Assembly: GCF_001953865.1 (NCBI RefSeq)
Contig: NZ_MQUQ01000007.1
Coordinates: forward strand, 14,274 to 58,957
Length of the DNA: 44,684 bases
Reading direction: 5' to 3'
From: Amycolatopsis coloradensis
GTDB taxonomy: Bacteria; Actinomycetota; Actinomycetes; Mycobacteriales; Pseudonocardiaceae
The notes under the pieces were generated by a model, which ran no database searches, was not told the origin of the DNA, and saw nothing but the letters and a program-made list of their open reading frames with translations. Numbering within the stretch: the first letter of the stretch is position 1; every line of letters begins with the position of its first letter. Of this stretch, positions 17,642 through 26,535 are shown piece after piece. Both the position numbers and the translations under genes were made by a program.

Positions 17642-18367
17642 TCACGGCCACAGCAGCGGAACCGCGGTCCAGAGTGCCCACAGGATGAGGGCGAGCCACG
17701 CCGCGATCCACAGAACACCGGGGATGGAGGTGTCGTCGGCCAGGTTGTCGGCGTCGTCGGCGTCGCGCTGCACATACCGGACCCGGTTCGCGATCAGGGC
17801 CGCGAGCCCGCCGAATTCGGAGAACAGCAGTAGCCACGCCTCGAGGTAGGCCACGAGGACCTGAAGCCAGGCGGGCGCCCAGTACAGGGCGGCGGCGATA
17901 CCCCCGATCGCCACGATGCACGCCAGGGTGAACAGGTCGCGGGCGACCCACAGGATCAGGATCGACATCGCCGCGGTGACCGTCAGGACAGCGGCGGCCT
18001 GGCCCTTGGCCAGCAGGGCCGCGGCACCCAATCCTGCCAGCGGCGGCATCGCGTAGCCGGCTAATGAGGTGGTGATCGACGAGAATCTCGTGGAGTACCA
18101 GGAGTCCACCGATCCCGTATCAGGGCTGGTGATCTGAAACCGATAGACGCCACCGCCGGTGAGGCAGGCGACCAGGGCATGCCCGGCCTCGTGGACCACC
18201 GTCCCCAGAACGTTGAGGTTGACCAGCACGTGCCGCCTGCCCGTCACCGGACCCACGATCGAGAACGCGGTCACCAGTACCGCGAACAGCCCCGTCAGCG
18301 CGACCAGCCACCAACCCTGCGCGGGAGCGACTGCGGTGATGACGTCGCTGAAACGGTTCTCTCCCAT
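17642..18367 (-). CDS. M50-type membrane metallopeptidase
   Basis: A 241-aa integral membrane protein. TVVHEAGHALVACLTGG carries the HExxH-type zinc motif (HEAGH) within a hydrophobic helix, the hallmark of M50/site-2-protease-like and M50B-type proteins. About six hydrophobic segments can be drawn; one N-terminal helix (WWLVALTGLFAVLVTAF) precedes the active-site helix. The C-terminal LAALIANRVRYVQRDADDAD is cytoplasmic and acidic. The third zinc ligand cannot be fixed by eye. The start is ambiguous between ATG 18367 and ATG 18394; neither has a good ribosome site. The substrate is unknown, possibly an anti-sigma factor or other membrane protein. Confidence 0.75.
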   Translation of the reverse strand: MGENRFSDVITAVAPAQGWWLVALTGLFAVLVTAFSIVGPVTGRRHVLVNLNVLGTVVHEAGHALVACLTGGGVYRFQITSPDTGSVDSWYSTRFSSITTSLAGYAMPPLAGLGAAALLAKGQAAAVLTVTAAMSILILWVARDLFTLACIVAIGGIAAALYWAPAWLQVLVAYLEAWLLLFSEFGGLAALIANRVRYVQRDADDADNLADDTSIPGVLWIAAWLALILWALWTAVPLLWP

Positions 18368-18454
18368 GACGGCAACGCAACCACAGTGCAACATGCGGGG
18401 GAACTGGGCACACCGGTCATGCCGCTGACGGTCTTTGACTCGATGCCACGCCGG

Positions 18455-18470
18455 ATAGGTCGTTATACGC
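18455..18470. promoter_or_regulatory. 16-bp motif shared with 36246-36261
   Basis: ATAGGTCGTTATACGC occurs here exactly as in the nested palindrome near 36243. Half of a dyad is present here (ATA, 6-nt centre, TATACG). It lies between the FxLD methyltransferase stop and the M50 protease start. It could be a regulator site of GntR type; this is inference. Confidence 0.35.
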
Positions 18471-18674
18471 CCGGTCTGCGGCTACCGCCTCCAACCGGGG
18501 ACCAGACCCCTCGACGACAACGCCGCTGTCTCGCTCGACCAAGTCCGGTACCGCGACGATGCCGGGTCCCGCCCGGCTACCGACCTGACCGCGCGACTCA
18601 GGCGGCCGGGTGTGAAAGAAAGTTTCTCGTGGTTTTGCGGTGTCCCGGTGTTCGTGCGCCACCACGGGGTCGGC

Positions 18675-19913
18675 CTACTCCCAGACGACGGTGATCGGGT
18701 GATGGGGGCGGTCGAGGAAGAACCGGCCGCGGGTGGGGTCGGAGGTGTCGGTGCCGTCGGCGGGGATCTCGAACCTGACGCCACGGTGCCTGAAGTTGCT
18801 GTCCCAGGCGCGGATCTCCTCGGCGACGCGTGCCGCCAGTCCACCACCGTGCGGACCGTGCCCGACAACGCCGGTTTCGGTGAGCTCGTGGCCGTCGCTG
18901 TCGTAGCCGCCGGGGCGCTTGGCGAGGTAGGCCACCTCGCCGTCACCGGGTACGGCCATCCCGGTGCGGAACATCGGGGTGACGCGGCCGGAATCGAACG
19001 CCGCCTGCTGTACCGGCATGCTGCGCAGCCCGCCGGGCAGGGCGCAGGTGAGCCAGAGGTACATCCACTCCAGCGATTCCCTCCGGGCGAAGGTGACCCC
19101 GGTCCACACCTCACGGCGTGGCTGGTCGAGCACACCGGTCAGCCGCCCGGGGGCGAAGGGCTGGTCCTGGTGGCTCTGCAGGGTGACGCTGGTGTCGCCG
19201 GTCAGATCGATCCGGCTGCGGGGGTCGTCGGCGATGCCGCCGCGCAGCGGGACGAAACCGCACATCGCGTGCTCGGCGCTGCGCCAGCCGCCCGTGGGGG
19301 CCCGCTCGAACGCGATCGAGCGAGACACGCTCCCGCGAATCCGTAAAGGGATCACCAGCCGTCCAGCAGGTGCTAGCTGGGTCAGCCAGCTGTCGGGAAT
19401 CCCGTAGGCGCCGACGGAGGCGATGATGCCGTCGTAGGGTGCGCCGGGCTCGTGTCCGCGGGCACCGTCGCCGTGCACGACCTCGGCGTTGCCGACGCCG
19501 GCGGCGGTAAGGCGTTCACGGGCGTGATCGACGATGTCGGCGTCCACGTCGATCGCGGTGACATGACCGCCCTCGCCGACGAGATGCGCCAGGAGCGCCG
19601 CGTTGTATCCGGTGCCGGCACCGATTTCGAGAACACGATCACCGCGCCGCGGGCGCAGCTGGTCCAGCAGGAGCGCGACCACGGCGGGCTGCGAAGCACA
19701 ACTGAGTACCTCGCCTTCCGGGGTTCGCTTGGTGACCACGATGTCGTTGGCGTAGGCATCGACCGGATCGACATGCGGGACGTAGTGGTGGCGTTCGACC
19801 GCGCGCAACGCGTCTTCGACGGCCCGGGTGCGGGCGTGCCCAGCTTCCTTGATGACGTCGATCAGTGTCTCCCGCAGCGCTTCGGGCGACATGCCGGTGC
19901 TGGTGAAGTTCAT
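18675..19913 (-). CDS. FxLD-system-type protein methyltransferase
   Basis: A 412-aa SAM-dependent methyltransferase of the isoaspartyl-methyltransferase (PCMT) fold. Motif I VLEIGAGTGYNA (about residue 94) binds SAM, and HVTAIDVDAD gives the acidic motif II. TPEGEVLSCASQPAVVALLL is the pre-motif typical of PCMT and the FxLD methyltransferases. Length and C-terminal extension match the FxLD-system enzymes that modify lanthipeptides. The ATG at 19913 has GAAAGGTG upstream. No LanB-like dehydratase and no FxLD precursor lie nearby, so it is an orphan in this window. Its substrate may lie elsewhere or be the Asp-containing repeat protein at 30474 (speculative). Confidence 0.85.
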   Translation of the reverse strand: MNFTSTGMSPEALRETLIDVIKEAGHARTRAVEDALRAVERHHYVPHVDPVDAYANDIVVTKRTPEGEVLSCASQPAVVALLLDQLRPRRGDRVLEIGAGTGYNAALLAHLVGEGGHVTAIDVDADIVDHARERLTAAGVGNAEVVHGDGARGHEPGAPYDGIIASVGAYGIPDSWLTQLAPAGRLVIPLRIRGSVSRSIAFERAPTGGWRSAEHAMCGFVPLRGGIADDPRSRIDLTGDTSVTLQSHQDQPFAPGRLTGVLDQPRREVWTGVTFARRESLEWMYLWLTCALPGGLRSMPVQQAAFDSGRVTPMFRTGMAVPGDGEVAYLAKRPGGYDSDGHELTETGVVGHGPHGGGLAARVAEEIRAWDSNFRHRGVRFEIPADGTDTSDPTRGRFFLDRPHHPITVVWE

Positions 19914-20215
19914 CAGCACCTTTCGTGAGGAAGGTGAACGCGTGGCCGGTGTTGCCCGCTGCAGCGAGGGCGACCGAACGCGACCGATGGCCGATTCTGG
20001 GCCAGACCCCCGACAAGAATCCGCCACGACGCCCGCCCTTCTCATGCGGCGCCCGCTTCGACCGGGGTGCGGTGCGGCGACGACGTGCAGCTCTCACGGC
20101 GCGCCACCTCCGCCGAGGCGTACCCGATCGGGTGGTGCCGCGACAGTTTCTCGCCTGTCTGCGGAAAACCATCGCGACACCAGAGTGGGCGAGGCCGCCA
20201 CCGTGATGGGCGACC
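19914..20215. other. Intergenic region upstream of the methyltransferase
   Basis: 302 bases. I searched the minus strand for a small FxLD-type precursor and found none with a ribosome site. No clear hairpin. It presumably contains the methyltransferase promoter. Confidence 0.4.
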
Positions 20216-20404
20216 TCAGGCGCTGATCGACCGCCGCTGCCGCCAGAACCACGCGCCGGGGCGGCATCCGCGCCGCCGACCGGCCGCGGTCACGACCGCG
20301 ACAGCGGTGTCCACAGTGACCATCTCGGGAAAGCGCTCGCTGTCGATGTCGGCCCGCCACGCGGCCAGCGCCCGGAGGGCCGGGTCCTGTTCGTCCATCA
20401 CCAT
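20216..20404 (-). CDS. Small hypothetical protein (62 aa)
   Basis: A 62-aa ORF. It opens with two closely spaced ATGs (MVMDEQ) after GAGGTCGAG. The helical segment ALRALAAWRADIDSERFPEM is followed by an Ala/Val helix and a basic, Trp-containing tail (GAWFWRQRRS). The length and the AWRADIDS-type helix resemble small conserved actinobacterial proteins of unknown function, from memory. Divergent from ligD. Confidence 0.5.
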   Translation of the reverse strand: MVMDEQDPALRALAAWRADIDSERFPEMVTVDTAVAVVTAAGRRRGCRPGAWFWRQRRSISA

Positions 20405-20632
20405 CTCGACCTCACTCACTTCCCTGCCTGCCTCTGCGTAGGTCGTGCCGGACACCCTCGGTGTTACTCCCGACTGCACCCGCACCGTGGCGCAGTCGAG
20501 CCTTCTTCTTCCCGGTCTCCGCAGGTCATGCGGTGTCGGATGTGGACAGTCGAGAGGCGAAGGCCGGCGGTTCGGGGGACGATGGGGCCGTGGCGGGTGT
20601 GTCTCGTCGCGGAGTCGAGGGGAGGTGCGGGG

Positions 20633-22702
20633 ATGGCGGACAGGCCACGCCGTGCCGGCTCGCAGGTGCCTGGCTGGATCGAGCCGATGCTGGCCACATC
20701 GGACGGTGGACGGCTGAAAGAGGGCCCGGAGTGGGCGTATGAGTACAAACTCGACGGCTACCGCTGCTGCATGCAGGTCGCACCGGACGGCGCCACGCGG
20801 CTGACCAGCCGCAGCGGCAACGACTTCACCGCCGAGTTCGCCGAGCTCGCCGGCGTCCTCGCCCCGGCACTGGAGGGCATGGCCGCGGTGCTGGACGGGG
20901 AGATCGTCGTCTACAACGAGGCCGGGCAGCCGGAGTTCGGGATGCTGCAGGAGCGGCGCGGCCGCTACCAGACGCATCGCGCCTCACTGCGCCGTGCCGA
21001 GCCGTTCACCGACTTGCCGGTGCGGTTTCTGGCGTTCGACCTGCTCCAGCTCGGGGAGGAGTCGCTGCTGCGAGCTGCCTATGACGAGCGTCGTGAGCGG
21101 TTGCTCGCGGTGCCGATGCCGGACCCGTACCGGGTCGCGGTCGTGCGCGCGTTCACCTTCATCGAGCTCGACGCCGACCGCCGGACCACCGCTGATCTGC
21201 TCGCCCACGTCACAGCGGCGGGTCACGAGGGCGTCGTCGCGAAGCACCGCCGGGCGCCCTATACCCCGGGCAAGCGCACCGACGCGTGGCTCAAGCACCC
21301 CCTCACGCAGACGATCGAGGTGATCGTCTGCGGGTGGCGCCCGGGTCAGGGCCGCTTCACCGGCACGGTGGGCGGCCTGCTGCTCGGCGCGCATGACCCC
21401 CGCACCGGCGAGCTCCGGTACCTCGGTGACGTGGGCACCGGCTTCACCGACGCCGAACGCGCCCGTCTCCACGTCCGCCTCGAGGCGCTGCACCGGCCAG
21501 GGCACCCGTTCGCGGACGATCCACCGCGCGCGGACGTCGCCCGCGCTCGCTGGGTGGAGCCGGTTATGGTCGGCGAGGTCGTGTTCCGGCAAGTCACCCG
21601 CAGCGGCGGACGCCTGCGTCACACCGCCTGGCGAGGCCTGCGAGACGACAAGGAACCCGTCGAGGTCCTCGCGCCCCGGCCACTCCGCGAGCCGGAAACC
21701 CCAGCTCTCCCGGACGTGCCCGCCGCGGCGACCGGCACGCGCCCGCCCGGTCCGGACGAACCGCCTCGCCCGCTCGGTCCGAAGATCACTGTGCAGGCCG
21801 GTGCCCGGCAGCTCACCCTGTCCAACCTGGACAAGCCGCTCTACCGCACCGGGTTCACCAAGGGTGAGGTCATCCACTATTACTCTCACATCGCCCCCGT
21901 CCTGCTCCCCCACCTCGCCGGACGGCCGATCACCGTCATCCGCTTCCCCGACGGCGTCGGCGGCGAGCAGTTCTTCGAGAAGAACGTCCCCCGCGGCGCC
22001 CCGGACTGGCTCCCCACCGTCGCACTGCCGAGAACCAGCGGCCGCAGCCGCCACGGCCAACGCGGTGACCCGATCGAGTACCCGCTGATCGACGAGCTCG
22101 CCGGGCTGGTGTGGGCGGCGAACATGGCCGCCCTGGAAATCCACGTCCCCCAGTACACCGTCGACCCCGGCCCTCCCCCGGTCCGCCGGGCACCGGACCG
22201 CATGGTGTTCGACCTCGACCCCGGACCTGACACGTCCATCGTGGACTGCTGCCGGGTCGCCGAACGGCTCCACGAGGTGCTGGCCGCCGACGGGCTGACC
22301 GTGTTCGCGAAAACGTCGGGCTCGAAGGGGATGCAGCTGTATTGCTCGATCGACACCGACGACCCGGCCGCCCCGTCGGCGTATGCGAAGCGGCTCGCTC
22401 AGCGCCTGGCGCGCGACACACCAGATCGGGTGACCGCGGTGATGTCCAAGGCCCAGCGCGTCGGACGGGTGTTCATCGACTGGTCGCAGAACAATATCGC
22501 CAAAACCACCATCGCCCCGTACTCGCTGCGTGGCCGCGACCAGCCCACCGTCTCCACCCCGATCACCTGGAACGAAATCCATGCCTGCCGGCGCCCCGCC
22601 CAGCTGGTATTCACCGCCGAGGACGTCCTCGGCCGCGTCGCCGAACACGGCGACCTCCTCACCGGCCTCGACAACACCCGCGCACCACTGCCCACCGGTT
22701 GA
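20633..22702 (+). CDS. ligD: ATP-dependent DNA ligase LigD with LIG-POL architecture
   Basis: A 689-aa bifunctional end-joining enzyme. Residues about 10-320 are the ligase: adenylation motif EYKLDGYR with nucleophilic Lys39, EGVVAKHR, GKRTDAWLKH (motif V), then an OB fold. Residues about 375-680 are the LigD-type primase-polymerase: QLTLSNLDKPLY, GEQFFEKNVP, the acidic FDLDPGPDT and KTSGSKGMQLY. The order is LIG then POL, unlike mycobacterial POL-PE-LIG, and the 3'-phosphoesterase domain is missing. LigD with Ku repairs double-strand breaks by nonhomologous end joining; no ku gene is in the window. The ATG at 20633 with GGGGAGGTG upstream is chosen over an upstream in-frame start. Confidence 0.93.
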   Translation: MADRPRRAGSQVPGWIEPMLATSDGGRLKEGPEWAYEYKLDGYRCCMQVAPDGATRLTSRSGNDFTAEFAELAGVLAPALEGMAAVLDGEIVVYNEAGQPEFGMLQERRGRYQTHRASLRRAEPFTDLPVRFLAFDLLQLGEESLLRAAYDERRERLLAVPMPDPYRVAVVRAFTFIELDADRRTTADLLAHVTAAGHEGVVAKHRRAPYTPGKRTDAWLKHPLTQTIEVIVCGWRPGQGRFTGTVGGLLLGAHDPRTGELRYLGDVGTGFTDAERARLHVRLEALHRPGHPFADDPPRADVARARWVEPVMVGEVVFRQVTRSGGRLRHTAWRGLRDDKEPVEVLAPRPLREPETPALPDVPAAATGTRPPGPDEPPRPLGPKITVQAGARQLTLSNLDKPLYRTGFTKGEVIHYYSHIAPVLLPHLAGRPITVIRFPDGVGGEQFFEKNVPRGAPDWLPTVALPRTSGRSRHGQRGDPIEYPLIDELAGLVWAANMAALEIHVPQYTVDPGPPPVRRAPDRMVFDLDPGPDTSIVDCCRVAERLHEVLAADGLTVFAKTSGSKGMQLYCSIDTDDPAAPSAYAKRLAQRLARDTPDRVTAVMSKAQRVGRVFIDWSQNNIAKTTIAPYSLRGRDQPTVSTPITWNEIHACRRPAQLVFTAEDVLGRVAEHGDLLTGLDNTRAPLPTG

Positions 22703-22805
22703 GTACGCGTGTGTGGCTGGCGGCCGGGATGGTGATGTTCGTCCGGTCGTCGTGGCGGGTACCTGGGTGGTGAGGCTGTATCCCGCCGGACGAGAGGAGC
22801 GCCGC

Positions 22806-23033
22806 GTGAAAGGCGACGTCGAGACCTACCACCAGAACGGTGAGTGGAGGAACAAGGTCGAGGGCGAGACCGAGCCGGTCGGCGGCGCTTACGCCACCAA
22901 GGCCGACGCCGTCGCCAAGGGCCGCGAGCTGGCCATCGAACGCAAGGTCGAGCACTTCATCCGTAACATGGACGGAACCATCGGCGAACGCAACACCTAC
23001 ACCGGACACGACCCTCGCAACATCCCCGGCTGA
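22806..23033 (+). CDS. DUF2188 domain protein
   Basis: A 75-aa protein spanning one DUF2188 domain. The pattern is DVETYHQNGEWRNKVEG, then a conserved YATKADAVAKGRELA helix and a closing IRNMDGTIGERNTYTG strand. DUF2188 proteins are small alpha/beta proteins of unknown function in which an ATKxxAxxxGRELA helix is typical. GTG start with AGAGGAG upstream. It follows ligD by 103 nt on the same strand and could share its transcript. Confidence 0.85.
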   Translation: MKGDVETYHQNGEWRNKVEGETEPVGGAYATKADAVAKGRELAIERKVEHFIRNMDGTIGERNTYTGHDPRNIPG

Positions 23034-23246
23034 ACCACGCGGCGGCTCGCGGGCTCCTCCCCCGGGCCGGCCGACTGGCTTTCGTCGGCGCAGCACTGAT
23101 ACACCCGGTCGTACAGCGCGCCGGGCGCGCGAGAATGCGGCCGTGAGCGCATCTGGTGATCCTGCCGACCCGCACGTCGTGGTCGATCATCTTCACCCCG
23201 CGCCGGCCACCTCTGTCGTTTCGACCAGGTCGAGTCAACACGAACC

Positions 23247-23292
23247 ACGAACTATCCAATTCACGAACTATGTTGACTTGAGTTGGATAGTT
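23247..23292. promoter_or_regulatory. AT-rich operator cluster upstream of the cse1 unit
   Basis: ACGAACTAT occurs at 23247-23255 and again at 23263-23271. An inverted copy closes it: AACTATCCAA (23250-23259) pairs perfectly with TTGGATAGTT (23283-23292). A TTGACT -35-like element lies between them at 23273. The AT-rich patch stands out in GC-rich DNA and ends 40 nt before the ATG at 23333. Likely the regulated promoter of the two-gene unit. Confidence 0.6.
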
Positions 23293-23332
23293 TGGTTGGG
23301 TATGGGCCTCGCGACCGACGGGGAGGACCGAC

Positions 23333-23947
23333 ATGACCGGCACTGTGCGGATCATCAGCAGCGTTCACGAGGCCGACGCGGGCGAGACCGGCGAGCTGGA
23401 CACCGACACGATCACCGCGCTGCGCGCGCTGATCGACCAGGAGTGCCGGACCGGCCAACGGGAGTCCTACTGCGCCGATTCGATCGGGCAGCGCACGTTC
23501 GAGGCCGTCTTGACCTCGTACACCGCGCCCGGTAGCGAGTCCCGATGGGCGGTGCGCACCGAGGACAACATGGGCACGAGCTACCTCGACGCCGCCGACC
23601 GTGCCACGGCGGAGGCCCGCTACGAGGACGAGGTCCGGGCGATGGCCGACTGCGCGGACGACCAGATGTACGCCTGGTGGGACTACACCGACGTCGACGG
23701 GCTCACGCAGTGCGCCCACACCTACCGCGTCGAGACCAGGACCGCCGACACCGAGGAATGGTCGACGCTCACCACCGGGGACCACACGCTCACCTCGAAC
23801 GGTTTCGCCGACGCCGCGCACCATCTGCTCGTCGAACTCATCCCCTACGACGAGCGCGTCGGCCAGGCCCGGGTCGAGTTCACCCCCGACGGACACCAGG
23901 ACGTCGCCGCCGTCGAAGTGGTCGACCTGGCAGAGCTGGCCGTCTGA
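23333..23947 (+). CDS. Acidic hypothetical protein, partner of the Cse1-like gene
   Basis: A 204-aa, very acidic soluble protein (many Asp/Glu, few Lys). No signal peptide or membrane segment. Landmarks are DTDTITALRALIDQE, SRWAVRTEDNMG, YAWWDYTDVDG and a C-terminal EFTPDGHQDVAAVEVVDL. The composition recalls DNA-mimic or nucleic-acid-interface proteins, though that is only an impression. The ATG at 23333 has GGGGAGGA 7 nt upstream. Its stop lies 2 nt before the Cse1-like GTG, so the two are translationally linked and probably act together. Confidence 0.75.
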   Translation: MTGTVRIISSVHEADAGETGELDTDTITALRALIDQECRTGQRESYCADSIGQRTFEAVLTSYTAPGSESRWAVRTEDNMGTSYLDAADRATAEARYEDEVRAMADCADDQMYAWWDYTDVDGLTQCAHTYRVETRTADTEEWSTLTTGDHTLTSNGFADAAHHLLVELIPYDERVGQARVEFTPDGHQDVAAVEVVDLAELAV

Positions 23948-23949
23948 CC

Positions 23950-25659
23950 GTGCCGACTCCTTCGTTCTCGCTGATCAGCCAGCCCTGGATCCCGATCTCA
24001 ACCGACACCGCCGGACCGGAACACGACGCGAGCCTGAGCGAGGTCTTCGCCCGCGCGCACGAGATCCGCCTGTCCGGCCGTTCCCCACAGGAGACCGCTG
24101 TACTGCTGCGGTTGCTGCTGGCGATCTACGACGCCGCGGCCGGACCTGCCACCGACGAAGAATGGGACCGAGCGTGGCAGGCCAACACGCTCGCCCCCGA
24201 CGGACGGATCGCCGCCTACCTCGAACGCTGGAGCGGACGGTTCGATCTGCTGCACCCCGAGCGGCCTTTCGCCCAATGCGGCCATCTGATCGAGTACCGC
24301 CGCACGCCCGACGTCCTGGACCCGCTTTTCCTGGGCGGCGCGGCCGCGGGATGGTTCAACCACCGGATGGCGAACCCGGCGGTCTACCCGCCGCATCCGC
24401 CCGGCCAGGCGGCCCGGTATCTGCTGATCCTGCTCGGCTACGACGTGGCCGGGATCAAGGGCGCCCCACCCGGTTCCGCCAAGGACAGGACGTTCGGCGC
24501 GAAGCTGGGCGAGGTCGCCGCGTCGACCCTGCTGCTGGTCGACGGGCGGACACTGAAGGACACCCTGCTGCTCAACCTCCCGCCCCGGCCACGGGCTTCC
24601 GGCGACGCGCCGGTCTGGGAACGCGACTGCCCCGAGCCCGGGGTCCAGGTCCGCGTCCCCGCCGGGCGGCTGGACTACCTGACCTGGCCGTCCCGGCGGA
24701 TCAGGCTGCGTCCTGACGTCGACGGTCACATCGACGCTGTGGCCTGGCACGACGGTGACCGTGTCGACGGCGGCTACGACGCGTCCGCTCCCCTGGACGA
24801 CACCGCCGCCTGGGCGCCCAAACGCTCCGGCGGAGCGACCCCGGCGCAGAACCTGTTCAACGGCTTCGGGCGGATCCCCGCTCCCTGGAACGTCGCGCGG
24901 TTGCTCGACCCCGCCCATCCGTCCCGAAGTCGGGCGCTCGACCACACCCTCGCCGCCGCGCGCCGGACGACCGTGGACGGCGACTACCCGCTGCGGCTTT
25001 GGCTGACCGAGACCCAGACCAACGTCCACCGCTCCACCCTGCAGGACATCCGTTCCGGCACCGTGTGCCTCGGGCCGCTGCGCCTGCACACCGAAGGCAG
25101 CTCCCCCGCCCGCGCTCTCGCACGGACCGCGACCGCCACGGCCGCGCTGGTCTGGAAGATTCCCCGGCTCGCCGGGGAACTGCTGCCGTATGTGAATCAG
25201 GCGGCCGCCCGGATCACGATCGACCCCGGCCAGGCGGACGCCGCGTGGTGGAACCTCGTCGACGAGCTGTCCACCCTGGACGCCGACGCGGCCCCGGAGG
25301 CCACCACCGATCCCGCGCAGAGGTTCGGCGCGACGATCTTCGCGCTCCTGCACACCTCGGCCACCCGGACCCTGCCCATCGCCGGGCGCCTCGACGCCGC
25401 CATGGAGAAGGAACGCCTCCGCTACCTCGCGACCCTCGCCACACACGATGAGCCGCCAGCGTCCGCACCGTCGCGAGGAGGAGGCAGACGGCCCTCGCCG
25501 CCGATCACCATCGACGGCGAAACCAGAACCCTCGCGCAATGGGCCACCCACCCGCGCTGCCAAGTGACCAAAGCAGCGTTCCGGGCGCGCATCAACGACG
25601 GCTGGCCCCCAGCCGACGCCCTGATCACCCCGGCACGAGCACCGCGACCCGGCACCTGA
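23950..25659 (+). CDS. casA: Solitary Cse1/CasA-like protein with extra C-terminal module
   Basis: A 569-aa member of Cse1/CasA, the large subunit of type I-E Cascade that reads the PAM and recruits Cas3. The family run is clear: FSLISQPWIPIS (about 5-16), SLSEVFARAHE, AVLLRLLLAIYDAA, RFDLLHPERPFAQ, TLKDTLLLNLPP, then LDYLTWPSRRIRL, ending in the four-helix bundle (about 380-500). Family length is about 500-550 aa. After a Gly/Ser/Pro linker (about 507-518), a further module reads ITIDGETRTLAQWA, then INDGWPPADAL. It resembles short helical DNA-binding-like modules with W-A and GWxxxxAL motifs, from memory. No cas3, cse2, cas5, cas6, cas7, cas1 or cas2 follows. GTG start, 2 nt after the preceding stop. 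Confidence 0.85.
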   Translation: MPTPSFSLISQPWIPISTDTAGPEHDASLSEVFARAHEIRLSGRSPQETAVLLRLLLAIYDAAAGPATDEEWDRAWQANTLAPDGRIAAYLERWSGRFDLLHPERPFAQCGHLIEYRRTPDVLDPLFLGGAAAGWFNHRMANPAVYPPHPPGQAARYLLILLGYDVAGIKGAPPGSAKDRTFGAKLGEVAASTLLLVDGRTLKDTLLLNLPPRPRASGDAPVWERDCPEPGVQVRVPAGRLDYLTWPSRRIRLRPDVDGHIDAVAWHDGDRVDGGYDASAPLDDTAAWAPKRSGGATPAQNLFNGFGRIPAPWNVARLLDPAHPSRSRALDHTLAAARRTTVDGDYPLRLWLTETQTNVHRSTLQDIRSGTVCLGPLRLHTEGSSPARALARTATATAALVWKIPRLAGELLPYVNQAAARITIDPGQADAAWWNLVDELSTLDADAAPEATTDPAQRFGATIFALLHTSATRTLPIAGRLDAAMEKERLRYLATLATHDEPPASAPSRGGGRRPSPPITIDGETRTLAQWATHPRCQVTKAAFRARINDGWPPADALITPARAPRPGT

Positions 25660-25857
25660 ATCACCGAGGCGACGCTCGACGCGCCGAACGCACCTTCACA
25701 GTGTCCCTTGTAGACAGGGCAGTCCGGAACTCCGGACGCGAGCGAGTAAACCGGACCTTCCGCGCTGCCATCGGCCGCCGGACGTTTCCCGTTGCCCAGG
25801 GACGTCAGCCTGAGGCAACCTGGTCCTCAACGAGGTCGCCGCAACGATCATGGACGC

Positions 25858-26424
25858 ATGTCCTTGTCTTCCATCAACAGCCGTAGCCGTCACCATGTAC
25901 CGGCGACGTCACGGCGCGCTCCGGCGCAACGCCAGTACGTGGAGGCCCCGACCTACTACCGGCCTCAGCCGCAGGATCCGCCGTCGGTGTTTCTCGCGGG
26001 CGGCATCACCGGGATCGCCGAGCCGTGGCACCAACGAGCCGTCACAGTTCTCGGGTCGTCTCCGGTGGAACTCGTGGTACTCAACCCGAACCGGGCACGA
26101 TTCCCGATCGAGGATCCCGGTGCGGCGTGGGAGCAGGTGAGCTGGGAACAGCATCATCTGCGGTTGGCGGATCGGACGTTGTTTTGGTTTCCGCGATCGG
26201 ATCCTGCGATTTCGACGCAACCAATAGCGATGTTCGAGCTGGGCCAAGCGCTCGGGGAGTCCCGGGAGATCGTTGTGGGGGCGGCTCCCGGGTATCCCCG
26301 GGAGGCGGACGTCCACATGCTGTGTCAGCTCGCCCGCCCAGGGTTACCGGTCTACTCGACGCTCGACGACGTCCTGACCGCTGTTATCGCGTCGTTCGAG
26401 CCGCGCGGTGCCACCAACCAGTGA
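25858..26424 (+). CDS. Nucleoside 2-deoxyribosyltransferase-like protein
   Basis: A 188-aa product with a Rossmann-like nucleoside 2-deoxyribosyltransferase-like fold (Nuc_deoxyrib_tr_2 type). VFLAGGITGIAEPWHQRAV (about 43-61) is the phosphate/sugar loop. VVLNPNR, WEQHHLRLADRTLFWFP and MFELGQALG carry the conserved Asp/Glu and helix expected in this group. These proteins cleave or transfer the N-glycosidic bond of nucleosides; some are linked to defence or nucleotide modification. The first 30 residues are basic and unstructured. The ATG at 25858 has no strong ribosome site. Confidence 0.8.
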   Translation: MSLSSINSRSRHHVPATSRRAPAQRQYVEAPTYYRPQPQDPPSVFLAGGITGIAEPWHQRAVTVLGSSPVELVVLNPNRARFPIEDPGAAWEQVSWEQHHLRLADRTLFWFPRSDPAISTQPIAMFELGQALGESREIVVGAAPGYPREADVHMLCQLARPGLPVYSTLDDVLTAVIASFEPRGATNQ

Positions 26425-26535
26425 ACGGCCGCCGGCGTCAGAACTCTTTGGCCGTGCGATGAAGTCCTCCGAACATCCTCGCCGCACGCGGATTGGCGGA
26501 CTTGACACCGCACGGGAACGGCGCCGAGAGCGCTC

